DNA of 64,000 nucleotides, from NCBI RefSeq assembly GCF_014836885.1, contig NZ_JACSPY010000006.1, positions 1 to 64,000 on the forward strand. Reading direction: 5' to 3'. The notes beneath the pieces are model-generated. The model searched no databases and was not told where the DNA came from. It saw nothing but the letters and a program-made list of their open reading frames with translations. The position numbers and the translations under genes are program-made. Below, piece after piece: positions 27,474 to 35,206 of the stretch (its first letter is position 1; every line of letters starts with the position of its first letter). Origin of the DNA: Brevibacterium gallinarum. GTDB taxonomy: Bacteria; Actinomycetota; Actinomycetes; Actinomycetales; Brevibacteriaceae.

Positions 27474-29347
27474 CCACCACTCGCCCCACCACCGTCAGCC
27501 TCGGCATGCCCACCGTCCGCCACGGCCGCGGCAACCTCTTCGCAGAGGAACCCTTCACCTCGGGCGCGGCCCGCGACCTGGAGAACGCGACCCTGCGCGG
27601 CAACCTCAACTTCGCGATGCACAAGATCCGCGGCAAGCGCGCCGCCGTGGTCAGCGAAATGCCCGACTGGCAGCAGCTGCGCGCCGCCGGATCGGCGATC
27701 AAGCAGAACGTGCTGGCCAACCTGCCGGAACTCCTCGAGCAGTTCGAGGCCTCTTTCACCGCTGCCGGCGGCCACGTCCACTGGGCCCGCGACGCCGATG
27801 AGGCCAATGCGATCGCCCTGCGCCTCATTCAGGAGCAGGGGGTCAGCGAGGTCAACAAGATCAAGTCGATGGCCACCCAGGAGACCGGCCTCAACGAATT
27901 CCTCGAAGACCACGGCATCACCGCCGTTGAGACCGACCTGGCCGAGGAGATCGTCCAGCTCGGCGGCGACAAACCCTCCCACATCGTCGTGCCGGCCATC
28001 CACCGCAACCGCGACGAGGTCCGCGACATCTTCCTGCGCGAGATCGACGGCGTGCGCCCGGACCTGACATCCGAACCCGCCGATCTGGCCGAAGCCTCCC
28101 GCCAGCGGCTGCGCGCGAAGTTCTTCGACAACCGGGTCGCCGTCTCCGGGGCGAACTTCGGGATCGCTGAGACCGGCACGCTCACGATCGTCGAATCCGA
28201 AGGCAACGGCCGCATGTGCCTGACCCTGCCGGAGACCCTCATCACCTTCATGGGAATTGAGAAGGTGCTGCCGCGCTTCGCCGACCTGGAGGTCTTCCTC
28301 CAGCTGCTGCCGCGCTCCTCGACCGGTGAGCGGATGAACCCCTACACCTCTCTGTGGACCGGCGTCACCCCCGGCGACGGCCCGCAGAACCTCCACGTCA
28401 TCCTCATCGACAACGGCCGCACCGCCACACTGGCCGATGAGGTCGGACGCCAGGCCCTGCACTGCATCCGCTGCTCGGCCTGCCTCAATGTCTGCCCCGT
28501 CTTCGAACGAGCCGGCGGCCACGCCTACGGCTCGGTCTACCCGGGACCGATCGGCGCGATCCTGTCCCCGCAGATGACCGGCATCGAGGCCGCGGCGAAC
28601 AACTCGCTGCCCTACGCCTCGTCCCTGTGCGGGGCCTGCTACGAGGTCTGCCCGGTCAAGATCAACATCCCCGACGTGCTCATCCACCTGCGCGGCGCTG
28701 ACGTCGAGGCCCGCCACAGCGCACGCAGCACCGCGCCCGAGGCGGTGGACGAGACACCTGCCACCGGCACCTCTGCTTCCGGCGCCTCCCGGCGCGCCCG
28801 CCTGAGCGCGGCCGCCCGCACCGGGGCTGCGCGCATCGTCGGTGCGGTGACGCGCCGGGTGCCCGATCAGATGGATGCGCTCATGGCTGCCGCCAAGACC
28901 GCCTTCGCCAAGCCCAGGCTGCTGAGCATCGGTGAACGGGGCTTGCCGCTGGGCAGGATCCTCGGCGGCAGGGACGGGAAGATCTCCTTACTGCCCGGCC
29001 TCATCGGCGGCTGGACCCAACACCGGATCATCGACGCGCCCCCGGCGCAGTCCTTCCGCCACTGGTGGAAGCGCAACCGCCCGAGCACACCGGTGCGCCG
29101 CACCCCTGAACAGCGGGCCAATATCGCAGCCCTCATCGAAGCCAACCGCGGAAGGGCCGCCGAACTGCATGAGCGCTTCGCCGCCCCAGCCGATGACTAC
29201 ACCTGGCTCATGGCCGCCGAACGGGCGGCCATCCAGCAGCACGACGCGACCGGCGATACTGTGGCCGACTATGCCCGCGGCACCGAGACCTCGGCGACCA
29301 CCGCCTCGGGCGCGGCCGACGAACCGATGAAAGGCGAGAGAGCATGA
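27470..29347 (+). CDS. lutB: LutB, Fe-S protein of lactate oxidation with a long C-terminal extension
   Basis: 625 aa. Residues 1-400 are the LutB core. The two 4Fe-4S motifs begin at Cys332 (CIRCSACLNVCP) and Cys387 (CGACYEVCP). The Bacillus protein ends about 470. Here a Thr/Ala/Ser-rich linker near 425-450, then about 175 residues, follow the core. The extension contains two copies of the CGAGGCGGTGG oligomer (28733-28748 as APEAV; 29298-29313 reverse as TTASG). Overlaps with lutA and lutC are 4 nt each. The function of the extension is not evident. Confidence 0.92.
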   Translation: MTTTRPTTVSLGMPTVRHGRGNLFAEEPFTSGAARDLENATLRGNLNFAMHKIRGKRAAVVSEMPDWQQLRAAGSAIKQNVLANLPELLEQFEASFTAAGGHVHWARDADEANAIALRLIQEQGVSEVNKIKSMATQETGLNEFLEDHGITAVETDLAEEIVQLGGDKPSHIVVPAIHRNRDEVRDIFLREIDGVRPDLTSEPADLAEASRQRLRAKFFDNRVAVSGANFGIAETGTLTIVESEGNGRMCLTLPETLITFMGIEKVLPRFADLEVFLQLLPRSSTGERMNPYTSLWTGVTPGDGPQNLHVILIDNGRTATLADEVGRQALHCIRCSACLNVCPVFERAGGHAYGSVYPGPIGAILSPQMTGIEAAANNSLPYASSLCGACYEVCPVKINIPDVLIHLRGADVEARHSARSTAPEAVDETPATGTSASGASRRARLSAAARTGAARIVGAVTRRVPDQMDALMAAAKTAFAKPRLLSIGERGLPLGRILGGRDGKISLLPGLIGGWTQHRIIDAPPAQSFRHWWKRNRPSTPVRRTPEQRANIAALIEANRGRAAELHERFAAPADDYTWLMAAERAAIQQHDATGDTVADYARGTETSATTASGAADEPMKGERA

Positions 29348-29985
29348 GTGAGCAGACCACCTCGGCGAAGGCCGAGATCCTCGCCCGCATCCGTTCGGCG
29401 CTGACCGACAACCCGCAGCCGGCCACGCCCGTGCGCGACTACCGGCAGCACAGCAGCGCCGATGCGCAGACGGTGCGCGAGATGTTCATCGACCGGATCG
29501 TCGACTACAAGGCCCGCGCCTTCACCGAGACCAGCGAGACGGTCGCCGGGCGGATCGCCGAACTCCTCGGCGAAAGCGGCCGTTTCGTCGTGCCCGAGGG
29601 CTTCCCGGCCGACTGGCTGCCCCGCGACGGCTCTGCCGGCGAGCGGATCGTCGACACAGCCGAGGCGCCGCTCAGTCACGCCGAGCTCGACCAACTTGAT
29701 GCGGTCGTGACCTCCTCGACCGTCTCGTGCGCGGAGACCGGAACCGTGTTCCTCAACGCCGGCCCCGCCGAGGGCAGGCGCGCGATCAGCCTCATCCCCG
29801 ACCACCACATCTGCGTGGTGCCGGCCGAGTCGATCGTCGAGCTCGTTCCCGAGGCGCTCGCTCGCGTCGATCACGGGCAACCTGTGACGATGTTCTCCGG
29901 GCCGTCGGCGACCTCGGATATCGAACTTCAGCGCGTCGAGGGCGTCCACGGCCCGCGGAACGTCGACATCATCATCCTCGACTGA
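29344..29985 (+). CDS. lutC: LutC, lactate utilisation protein C
   Basis: 213-aa LutC-type protein (LUD domain). It ends VEGVHGPRNVDIIILD, the typical conserved C-terminus, after MFSGPSATSDIELQRVEG. It completes the lutABC operon. The last 177 bp (29809-29985) have a diverged second copy at 31946-32122, on the far side of the leucine-rich-repeat gene. Confidence 0.93.
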   Translation: MSEQTTSAKAEILARIRSALTDNPQPATPVRDYRQHSSADAQTVREMFIDRIVDYKARAFTETSETVAGRIAELLGESGRFVVPEGFPADWLPRDGSAGERIVDTAEAPLSHAELDQLDAVVTSSTVSCAETGTVFLNAGPAEGRRAISLIPDHHICVVPAESIVELVPEALARVDHGQPVTMFSGPSATSDIELQRVEGVHGPRNVDIIILD

Positions 29986-30357
29986 GGCCTATGCGATACA
30001 ACTCGGATGGGGCCCTGCCGGGACGCAGTCGACGCCGGGTCTGCAGGCGTGACGGATGCGGCGGTGACGAGAAGTCTGCTGACCGGGAGGCATGAGCTTT
30101 GCGACTCGAAGGTATGAGTTCTCCGGAAAGTCGGAAAAGATGCGCTGGCGTCATCGGATCGCGTGGCGTGATTGAGGGGAGGCGCATGCAGTTTGTCGGG
30201 CCGTAGCTGTTCGGGCTGCTCTCCGTTAACCGCCCACGCATTCTTAGAGGAGGCGCAGCATTGAAGCGGGTTGCCAGTGGTGGTACGCTCGGACACTGAG
30301 TGTCAGGCGAGCGTTGACTTTGCGCCGCCTTAGAGCTTCTACAGTGAGGGATGTCCA
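29986..30357. other. 372-bp intergenic region before the LRR surface protein
   Basis: No supported gene. It shows a GACAC-TGA-GTGTC palindrome at 30292-30304 and a promoter, TTGACT at 30314-30319 and TTCTAC at 30337-30342 (17-bp spacing), serving the LRR gene at 30358. The DNA is less GC-biased than the lut genes. Confidence 0.5.
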
Positions 30358-31797
30358 ATGTCTCGTCTCAAGTTGAGTATCCGGCGGGCTGGTGCCGTGT
30401 TGCTGTCCGTTGGGTTGATTTCCGGAGTTTCGGCAGCCCCTGCGACGGCAGCCTCTGTGATCTCCGATCCGCAACTTCAAGCTTGTATCAATAAAACACT
30501 CGGCGGGAACCGCGAGCCTGACGCTGAGATCACGTCAGAAGATCTGGCGAAGGTGACGAAACTCGATTGCCAAAAAATGGGCATTCAGTCACTTGACGGA
30601 ATGGACCACGCCACTAACCTGCGGCAGGCAACCTTCACTGACAACGACATCACACACTTTGATCAGCTGACCTCACTCGCATCGCTTCAGTTGCTGAACC
30701 TTGACGGCAACCGGATTTCAGCCATCCCGTCGGACGTCTCTGGAATGACCGGTCTGACGTTTCTGGGTCTGCACCGGGAACCGAAAAAGGGGCCAGAGAC
30801 GATCACGACACTTGAGCCACTCCGAAAGCTCAATAAGCTATCCTTCCTCAACATCGAGTTTCAGCAGGTGAAGGACTTGTCGCCATTGCTGAGCTCGAAG
30901 GATACGATGACGACCATCTATGCCAGCAGTGTTCCACTGCAGTCCTTCGAACCAGTGGCGCAGATGCCGAATCTGCAACGGTTGTGGGCGTCCGGACCAG
31001 CCGGCACGAGCGAAGCGCTAGACCTGACCCCGATCGACGGCTTGCAGAATCTCGACCAGTTGTTTCTCAACAATCGTGCGCTGACAGCAGACGACATCGC
31101 GAAGCTCACTGACCTGCCCAAGCTTTCGTACCTGCGCCTCTACGACAATCACATCAGTGACATCACGCCCATCGAACAGTTCAACAGCCAGGATCCCTAC
31201 AAGCTTCAGGCCCATCGCCAAACTTTGACGCACGCACCTGGAGTTGTTGGAACCCCGGTGAACTTTGAGACCGTCGATTTTGAGAAGAAGATTCTCGATG
31301 TCACAAAAGTGACGGACACGAGCGGCAGCGACGCGGGAGCTGTAGCGACGGTCGATGGATCTACTGTTACTTTCAGCGAGCCGGGCACATACCGCGTGCA
31401 TTTCGATGCCGGACGCTCGCCATGGGCACCCAAGGCGCGGGCCTTCAGCGGCTTCTGGACGATTGATATCTCTGCGAAGCCTGAGCCGAGCCCGACACCG
31501 ACCGAAGAGCCGAGCCCGACACCGACCGACGAGCCAAGCCCGACACCGACCGATGAGCCGAGCCCGACACCGACCGACGAGCCAAGCCCGACACCGACCG
31601 ACGAGCCAAGCCCGACACCGACCGACGAGCCAAGCCCGACACCGACCGACGAGCCGACCGAGCGTCCAGGCGACGACGGCGGCAAGAAGCGTAGGCTGCC
31701 TAGGACTGGTCTTGACGCATGGCAGACAGTCGGTCTCGCCGCAGTGTTCATCATCGTAGGTGCCGCTGGAGTGACAATCGCTCGGCGACGAAGCTGA
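30358..31797 (+). CDS. LPRTG-anchored leucine-rich-repeat surface protein (internalin-like)
   Basis: 479 aa. Signal peptide (RRAGAVLLSVGLISGVSA, cut near residue 30). Residues about 60-270 hold internalin-type leucine-rich repeats (LQLLNLDGNRISAIPSDVSG, LSYLRLYDNHISDITPIEQF). A beta-sandwich-like region follows (TFSEPGTYRVHFDAG), then seven EPSPTPTD units, KKRRLPRTG, a hydrophobic helix and ARRRS: a sortase substrate. It is a wall-anchored adhesion-type protein; its ligand is unknown. GAGGG precedes the ATG. Codon use is less GC-rich than in neighbours, and it lies between lutC and a lutC 3'-end copy, so it was probably acquired. Confidence 0.88.
   Translation: MSRLKLSIRRAGAVLLSVGLISGVSAAPATAASVISDPQLQACINKTLGGNREPDAEITSEDLAKVTKLDCQKMGIQSLDGMDHATNLRQATFTDNDITHFDQLTSLASLQLLNLDGNRISAIPSDVSGMTGLTFLGLHREPKKGPETITTLEPLRKLNKLSFLNIEFQQVKDLSPLLSSKDTMTTIYASSVPLQSFEPVAQMPNLQRLWASGPAGTSEALDLTPIDGLQNLDQLFLNNRALTADDIAKLTDLPKLSYLRLYDNHISDITPIEQFNSQDPYKLQAHRQTLTHAPGVVGTPVNFETVDFEKKILDVTKVTDTSGSDAGAVATVDGSTVTFSEPGTYRVHFDAGRSPWAPKARAFSGFWTIDISAKPEPSPTPTEEPSPTPTDEPSPTPTDEPSPTPTDEPSPTPTDEPSPTPTDEPSPTPTDEPTERPGDDGGKKRRLPRTGLDAWQTVGLAAVFIIVGAAGVTIARRRS
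31483..31650 (+). repeat. Seven 24-bp repeats encoding EPSPTPT(D/E)
   Basis: Near-identical 24-bp units encode the Pro/Thr wall-spanning stalk of the LRR protein. High identity between copies suggests recent expansion; copy number may vary between strains. Confidence 0.85.
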
Positions 31798-31872
31798 CCC
31801 ATCGTAGTCTTTCGATGCTGAGATCCTGCGCATGACCACCGCCCGATTGAGCTAGCGCAGTTGCATGGCCAG

Positions 31873-31911
31873 CGCAGTGCACGCATCTGGAATCGTGACG
31901 CGTGCACTGCG
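31873..31911. terminator. 12-bp perfect hairpin after the LRR gene
   Basis: CGCAGTGCACGC at 31873-31884 pairs with GCGTGCACTGCG at 31900-31911, followed by TTGGA. It begins 76 bp after the LRR stop codon and is probably its terminator. No U-tract is present. Confidence 0.5.
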
Positions 31912-31945
31912 TTGGACTGTCATTACCGCGCCAGCGCGCGAGAGT

Positions 31946-32122
31946 ATCTGCATCGTCCCGGCGGATTCGATCGTTGAGATCGTTCCCGAGGCTCTGGCTC
32001 GGGTCGATCATGCGCGGCCGGTGACGATGTTCTCTGGGCCGTCGGCGACCTCGGATATCGAACTCCAGCGCGTCGAAGGCGTCTACGGCCTGCGGCAGGT
32101 CGACATCATCATCCTCGACTGA
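31946..32122 (+). pseudogene. Duplicated, diverged 3' end of lutC
   Basis: These 177 bp align without gaps to 29809-29985, the end of lutC. They encode ICIVPADSIVEIVPEALARV... ending VDIIILD and the same stop position, with mostly third-position differences. There is no start codon of its own that makes sense and no LUD catalytic region, so it is a gene fragment. It marks the right edge of the segment that carries the LRR gene. Confidence 0.85.
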
Positions 32123-32132
32123 GTCTCAGGAC

Positions 32133-32290
32133 TCAGAGCCGGTGTTCGTCTCCGGTTGAGATGAACCAGATGAACGCGGCGATGATGAGCATGACGCCGC
32201 AGTTGAACGCCCACGCCTTCACATGCTTCGTGCGCAGCGCCTCAGTTGCCGTACCCGAGGTGCGGGCCGCGTGAGCGATTCGGTCGCGCT
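32133..32290 (-). pseudogene. C-terminal remnant of a small membrane protein paralogue
   Basis: The minus-strand reading that ends at 32133 gives RTKHVKAWAFNCGVMLIIAA then FIWFISTGDEHRL. It is clearly homologous to the WAFNCGTMIIAAAGIWFVSLGGD segment of the gene at 32359-32640, but truncated. No usable start codon exists in this frame before an upstream stop. It is a decayed tandem copy. Confidence 0.6.
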
Positions 32291-32358
32291 GGTGGCTGCG
32301 AGCGGTATCATCGGGGTCTCTGTGCTCCGCAGCGATCTGATCCCATTGCCGGGTCGTC

Positions 32359-32640
32359 TCACTGTGGCGGGTGAGTCGATCTGCGTCGGTCTTTTCGGTA
32401 AGCGAGGTACGAGAAGACCCCCTGGATGGGCACGGCGAATGCGAGGAAGATCAGTGCATTGAGCACTGCGGGCCTGTCGCCGCCGAGCGAGACGAACCAG
32501 ATGCCTGCTGCGGCGATGATCATGGTGCCGCAGTTGAATGCCCACTCCCTGAGATGCTTGGACTGTGCCTGCCGGACAGCCTGTGGTTCAGGTCCTTTTT
32601 CCGCAGAGGGTCTTGCTTCTGCAGAGCTGTCTACACGCAC
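32359..32640 (-). CDS. Small membrane protein of unknown function (93 aa)
   Basis: A charged N-terminal third, then two membrane segments (CGTMIIAAAGIWFVSLGG and LNALIFLAFAVPIQGVFSYL) and a basic tail (YRKDRRRSTHPP). I do not recognise the family. The start is a GTG at 32640 with only a weak ribosome site. It overlaps the upstream 59-codon ORF by 10 nt and is followed by a degenerate copy of itself at 32133-32290, so this is a small duplicated locus under decay. Confidence 0.55.
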   Translation of the reverse strand: MRVDSSAEARPSAEKGPEPQAVRQAQSKHLREWAFNCGTMIIAAAGIWFVSLGGDRPAVLNALIFLAFAVPIQGVFSYLAYRKDRRRSTHPPQ

Positions 32641-32810
32641 GTGATCTTCTCAATGGCGTCGGCGCCAGCGGTGCCGGTGGTCCTCAATGTCCTCTTCTTC
32701 GAAGAGCACACGCCCGTACCGCTGTCAGAGCAGGACACGATGGTGCTCAGCGCCGCTGCTCGAAAGACGTCGTGAGAGGTGTTCCCTGGCGGTTGGAGGG
32801 TGAGCTTCAT
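32631..32810 (-). CDS. Hypothetical 59-aa protein
   Basis: Begins MKLTLQPPGNTSHDVFRAAA behind AAGGTGG, 5-6 nt from the ATG, which is the reason I keep it. The product is Ser/Thr-rich with three Cys and no clear domain. It overlaps the next gene's GTG start by 10 nt, suggesting coupling. No recognised function; it could be a non-coding segment. Confidence 0.35.
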   Translation of the reverse strand: MKLTLQPPGNTSHDVFRAAALSTIVSCSDSGTGVCSSKKRTLRTTGTAGADAIEKITCV

Positions 32811-33011
32811 CGCCCCACCTTTCGCTGGTGGAGCTGGCACGGGAGTGGTGTGAGACACGTTACTGGACAGTTGAAATGTCAGCGTCTTGGCAGTTGCATT
32901 CGGAGAATACTCTCGGGTTGTGTTGAGATTTGACTAGGAGGAAGGGTGCCGCTGCTCGGTCGGCGGGCAGGGCGCGCGGGTGTGTGGTTCGCTTGCATAT
33001 GATGTCTCCCT

Positions 33012-33031
33012 GTCCGAGATTCCGGACAGAT
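33012..33031. promoter_or_regulatory. Operator-like palindrome upstream of hutU
   Basis: CTGTCCG-N6-CGGACAG, just downstream of a TATGAT hexamer at 32998-33003, so a bound protein would block initiation. The core TCCGAGATTCCGGA (33015-33028) matches 12 of 14 bases of TCCGAAATACCGGA upstream of hutI. The likely ligand is the IclR-family regulator at 52357-53103. Confidence 0.6.
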
Positions 33032-33141
33032 CGTGCTTCGGCTCACTTTCGGCTGCGCACGCCTGCGCGCAGACTGGGAGCAGAACCATTCCCATCCCAC
33101 GTGCCTGATCGCAGGCGCAGCCGAGAGCCGAAGGAAGACGC

Positions 33142-34908
33142 ATGACGACGTCACACGCATCCGAAACCCCAGACACCGCAGCTGCGAAGGAAGCAGCCGC
33201 GAAGCAGACGTTCACCCGCCATGACCCCGAACGCGTCGTGCGCGCTCCGCGCGGCACCGAGATCACCGCCAAGACCTGGTCGACCGAAGCCGCCAAGCGG
33301 ATGCTGATGAACAACCTCGACCCCGAGGTCGCCGAACGTCCCGAAGACCTCGTCGTCTACGGCGGCACCGGCCGTGCCGCCCGCTCATGGGAGGCCTTCG
33401 ACGCGATCGTCAAGACTCTCGACGACCTCGAAGCCGATGAGACCCTCCTCGTCCAGTCCGGCAAGCCGGTCGGTGTGCTGCGCACCCACGAATGGGCCCC
33501 GCGGGTGCTCATCGCCAACTCCAACCTCGTCGGCGACTGGGCCAACTGGGAGCACTTCCGCCACCTCGAAGCTGAAGGCCTCATGATGTACGGCCAGATG
33601 ACTGCCGGCTCCTGGATCTACATCGCCACCCAGGGCATCCTGCAGGGTACCTACGAGACCTTCGCCGCCGTCGCCCGCAAGCGCTTCAACGGAACCCTGG
33701 CCGGCACGCTGACCCTCACCGCCGGCTGCGGCGGCATGGGCGGTGCCCAGCCGCTGTCGGTCACCCTCAACGGCGGCGCCTGCCTCATCATCGACGTCGA
33801 CAAGTCCCGCCTCGACCGCCGCCAGTCCAAGCGCTACCTCGACGAGGTCGAGACAGACCTCGAGGTCGCTCTCGAGAAGGTGCTCAAGGCGAAAGAAGAG
33901 AAGCGCGCGCTGTCCGTCGGCCTCGTCGGCAATGCCGCAGACATCGTCCCCGAGCTGCTCGCTCGCGACGTGCCCGTCGACATCGTCACCGACCAGACCT
34001 CGGCTCACGATCCGCTGTCCTACCTGCCGCTGGGTGTCAGCCTCGAGGACTGGCAGGCCGAAGCTGATGAGGATCCGGAGAAGTTCACGCTGCGGGCTGA
34101 GGAGTCGATGGCCAAGCACGTCGCTGCGATGGTCGGCTTCCAGGACAAGGGCGCTGAGGTCTTCGACTACGGCAACTCGATCCGCGACGAGGCCCGCAAG
34201 GCCGGCTACGATCGCGCCTTTGAGTTCCCCGGCTTCGTCCCGGCCTACATCCGCCCGCTGTTCTGCGAGGGCATGGGGCCCTTCCGCTGGGTCGCGCTCT
34301 CCGGTGACCCGCAGGACATCAAGGTCACCGACCAGGCGCTCAAGGAGCTTTTCCCCGAGAACGAGTCGCTGCATCGCTGGCTCGACGCTGCCGAGGAGTA
34401 CGTCGAGTTCGAGGGCCTGCCCGCCCGCATCTGCTGGCTGGGCTACAAGGAGCGCCACCAGGCCGGTGTGCTCTTCAACAAGCTCGTTGCCGAGGGCAAG
34501 GTCTCCGCCCCGATCGTCATCGGCCGAGACCACCTCGACTCCGGCTCCGTCGCCTCGCCCTACCGCGAGACCGAGGGCATGCTCGACGGCACCGATGCGG
34601 TCGCCGACTGGCCGCTGCTCAACGCCCTGGTCAACACCTCCTCGGGCGCGACCTGGGTGTCGCTGCATCACGGCGGCGGTGTGGGCATGGGCCGTTCGAT
34701 CCACGCCGGTCAGGTCTCGGTCGCCGATGGCACCGAGCTGGCGGAGCAGAAGCTCACCCGCCTGCTCACCAACGACCCGGGCATGGGCGTCATCCGCCAT
34801 GTCGACGCCGGCTACGACCGCGCCGTCGAGGTCGCCAAGGAGCGCCACATGCGCATCCCGATGAACCCGGAGCTCGACAAGCGCGACGAGGAGTCCGCTT
34901 CGAACTGA
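33142..34908 (+). CDS. hutU: Urocanate hydratase
   Basis: 588-aa urocanase, converting urocanate to imidazolonepropionate with tightly bound NAD+. Visible motifs include [32 protein letters not shown] (NAD-binding, near residues 193-210), [14 protein letters not shown] and [16 protein letters not shown] near the C-terminus. GAAGGAAG precedes the ATG. The rest of the hut pathway lies 12 kb downstream (46887-53103). It is followed by a strong terminator. Confidence 0.96.
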   Translation: MTTSHASETPDTAAAKEAAAKQTFTRHDPERVVRAPRGTEITAKTWSTEAAKRMLMNNLDPEVAERPEDLVVYGGTGRAARSWEAFDAIVKTLDDLEADETLLVQSGKPVGVLRTHEWAPRVLIANSNLVGDWANWEHFRHLEAEGLMMYGQMTAGSWIYIATQGILQGTYETFAAVARKRFNGTLAGTLTLTAGCGGMGGAQPLSVTLNGGACLIIDVDKSRLDRRQSKRYLDEVETDLEVALEKVLKAKEEKRALSVGLVGNAADIVPELLARDVPVDIVTDQTSAHDPLSYLPLGVSLEDWQAEADEDPEKFTLRAEESMAKHVAAMVGFQDKGAEVFDYGNSIRDEARKAGYDRAFEFPGFVPAYIRPLFCEGMGPFRWVALSGDPQDIKVTDQALKELFPENESLHRWLDAAEEYVEFEGLPARICWLGYKERHQAGVLFNKLVAEGKVSAPIVIGRDHLDSGSVASPYRETEGMLDGTDAVADWPLLNALVNTSSGATWVSLHHGGGVGMGRSIHAGQVSVADGTELAEQKLTRLLTNDPGMGVIRHVDAGYDRAVEVAKERHMRIPMNPELDKRDEESASN

Positions 34909-34947
34909 CACCGCCGAGGCGCACACCGACGCCTCTGGAGAGAAGTT

Positions 34948-34996
34948 TGTAGAGCCATTCATATTCTGCGGACCTGCAGATATGAATGGCTCTACA
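34948..34996 (+). terminator. Rho-independent terminator after hutU
   Basis: A 17-bp perfect stem (TGTAGAGCCATTCATAT and complement), one bulged T, a further CTGC/GCAG pairing, then CATTTTTC. It is the strongest terminator in the window. Confidence 0.9.
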
Positions 34997-35080
34997 CATT
35001 TTTCAGCATACTTTTTCAGCATGCCGCTCATCCGGCGCCGGCCGGATGGAGCTCGCGCGGCGGGCGGCATCACTCTAGGT

Positions 35081-35202
35081 TCAGTGTAGAAACTGATGTC
35101 GTCACTGTATGTAAGTGACGCCGTCAGTGTAGATTTATCTCTCGTCACTCTATAAAGTGAGGCGATCAGTGTAGAAAAGTGACGACAACTCACCTACACT
35201 GA
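35081..35202. promoter_or_regulatory. Tandem operator array upstream of the AlbA/ATPase regulator
   Basis: TCAGTGTAGA occurs at 35081, 35124 and 35166 (period 43 and 42 bp), each of the first two followed by a GTCACT...AAGTGA palindrome. The inverted form CTACACTGA ends the array at 35202. The last TACACT (35195-35200) lies 6 bp before the GTG start at 35207 and could be the -10 element of a leaderless transcript. A dimeric regulator, most simply the downstream gene product, would bind here. Confidence 0.65.
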
Positions 35203-35206
35203 TGCT

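Noticed and set aside
31483..31650. Repeat array as mobile or CRISPR-like repeat
   Set aside because: In-frame 24-bp units encode the stalk of the LPRTG protein.
31865..32122. An intact 85-aa gene here
   Set aside because: Only the last 59 residues resemble LutC, aligned base for base with the lutC end; the first part covers a hairpin and has no homology.
32371..32775. Plus-strand open frame of 134 codons
   Set aside because: Opposite the small membrane protein with its hydrophobic segments and without a ribosome site.
35081..35202. Possible CRISPR array
   Set aside because: Only 2.5 units, with similar sequence in the spacers and nested palindromes; better explained as operator repeats. 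No cas gene nearby.
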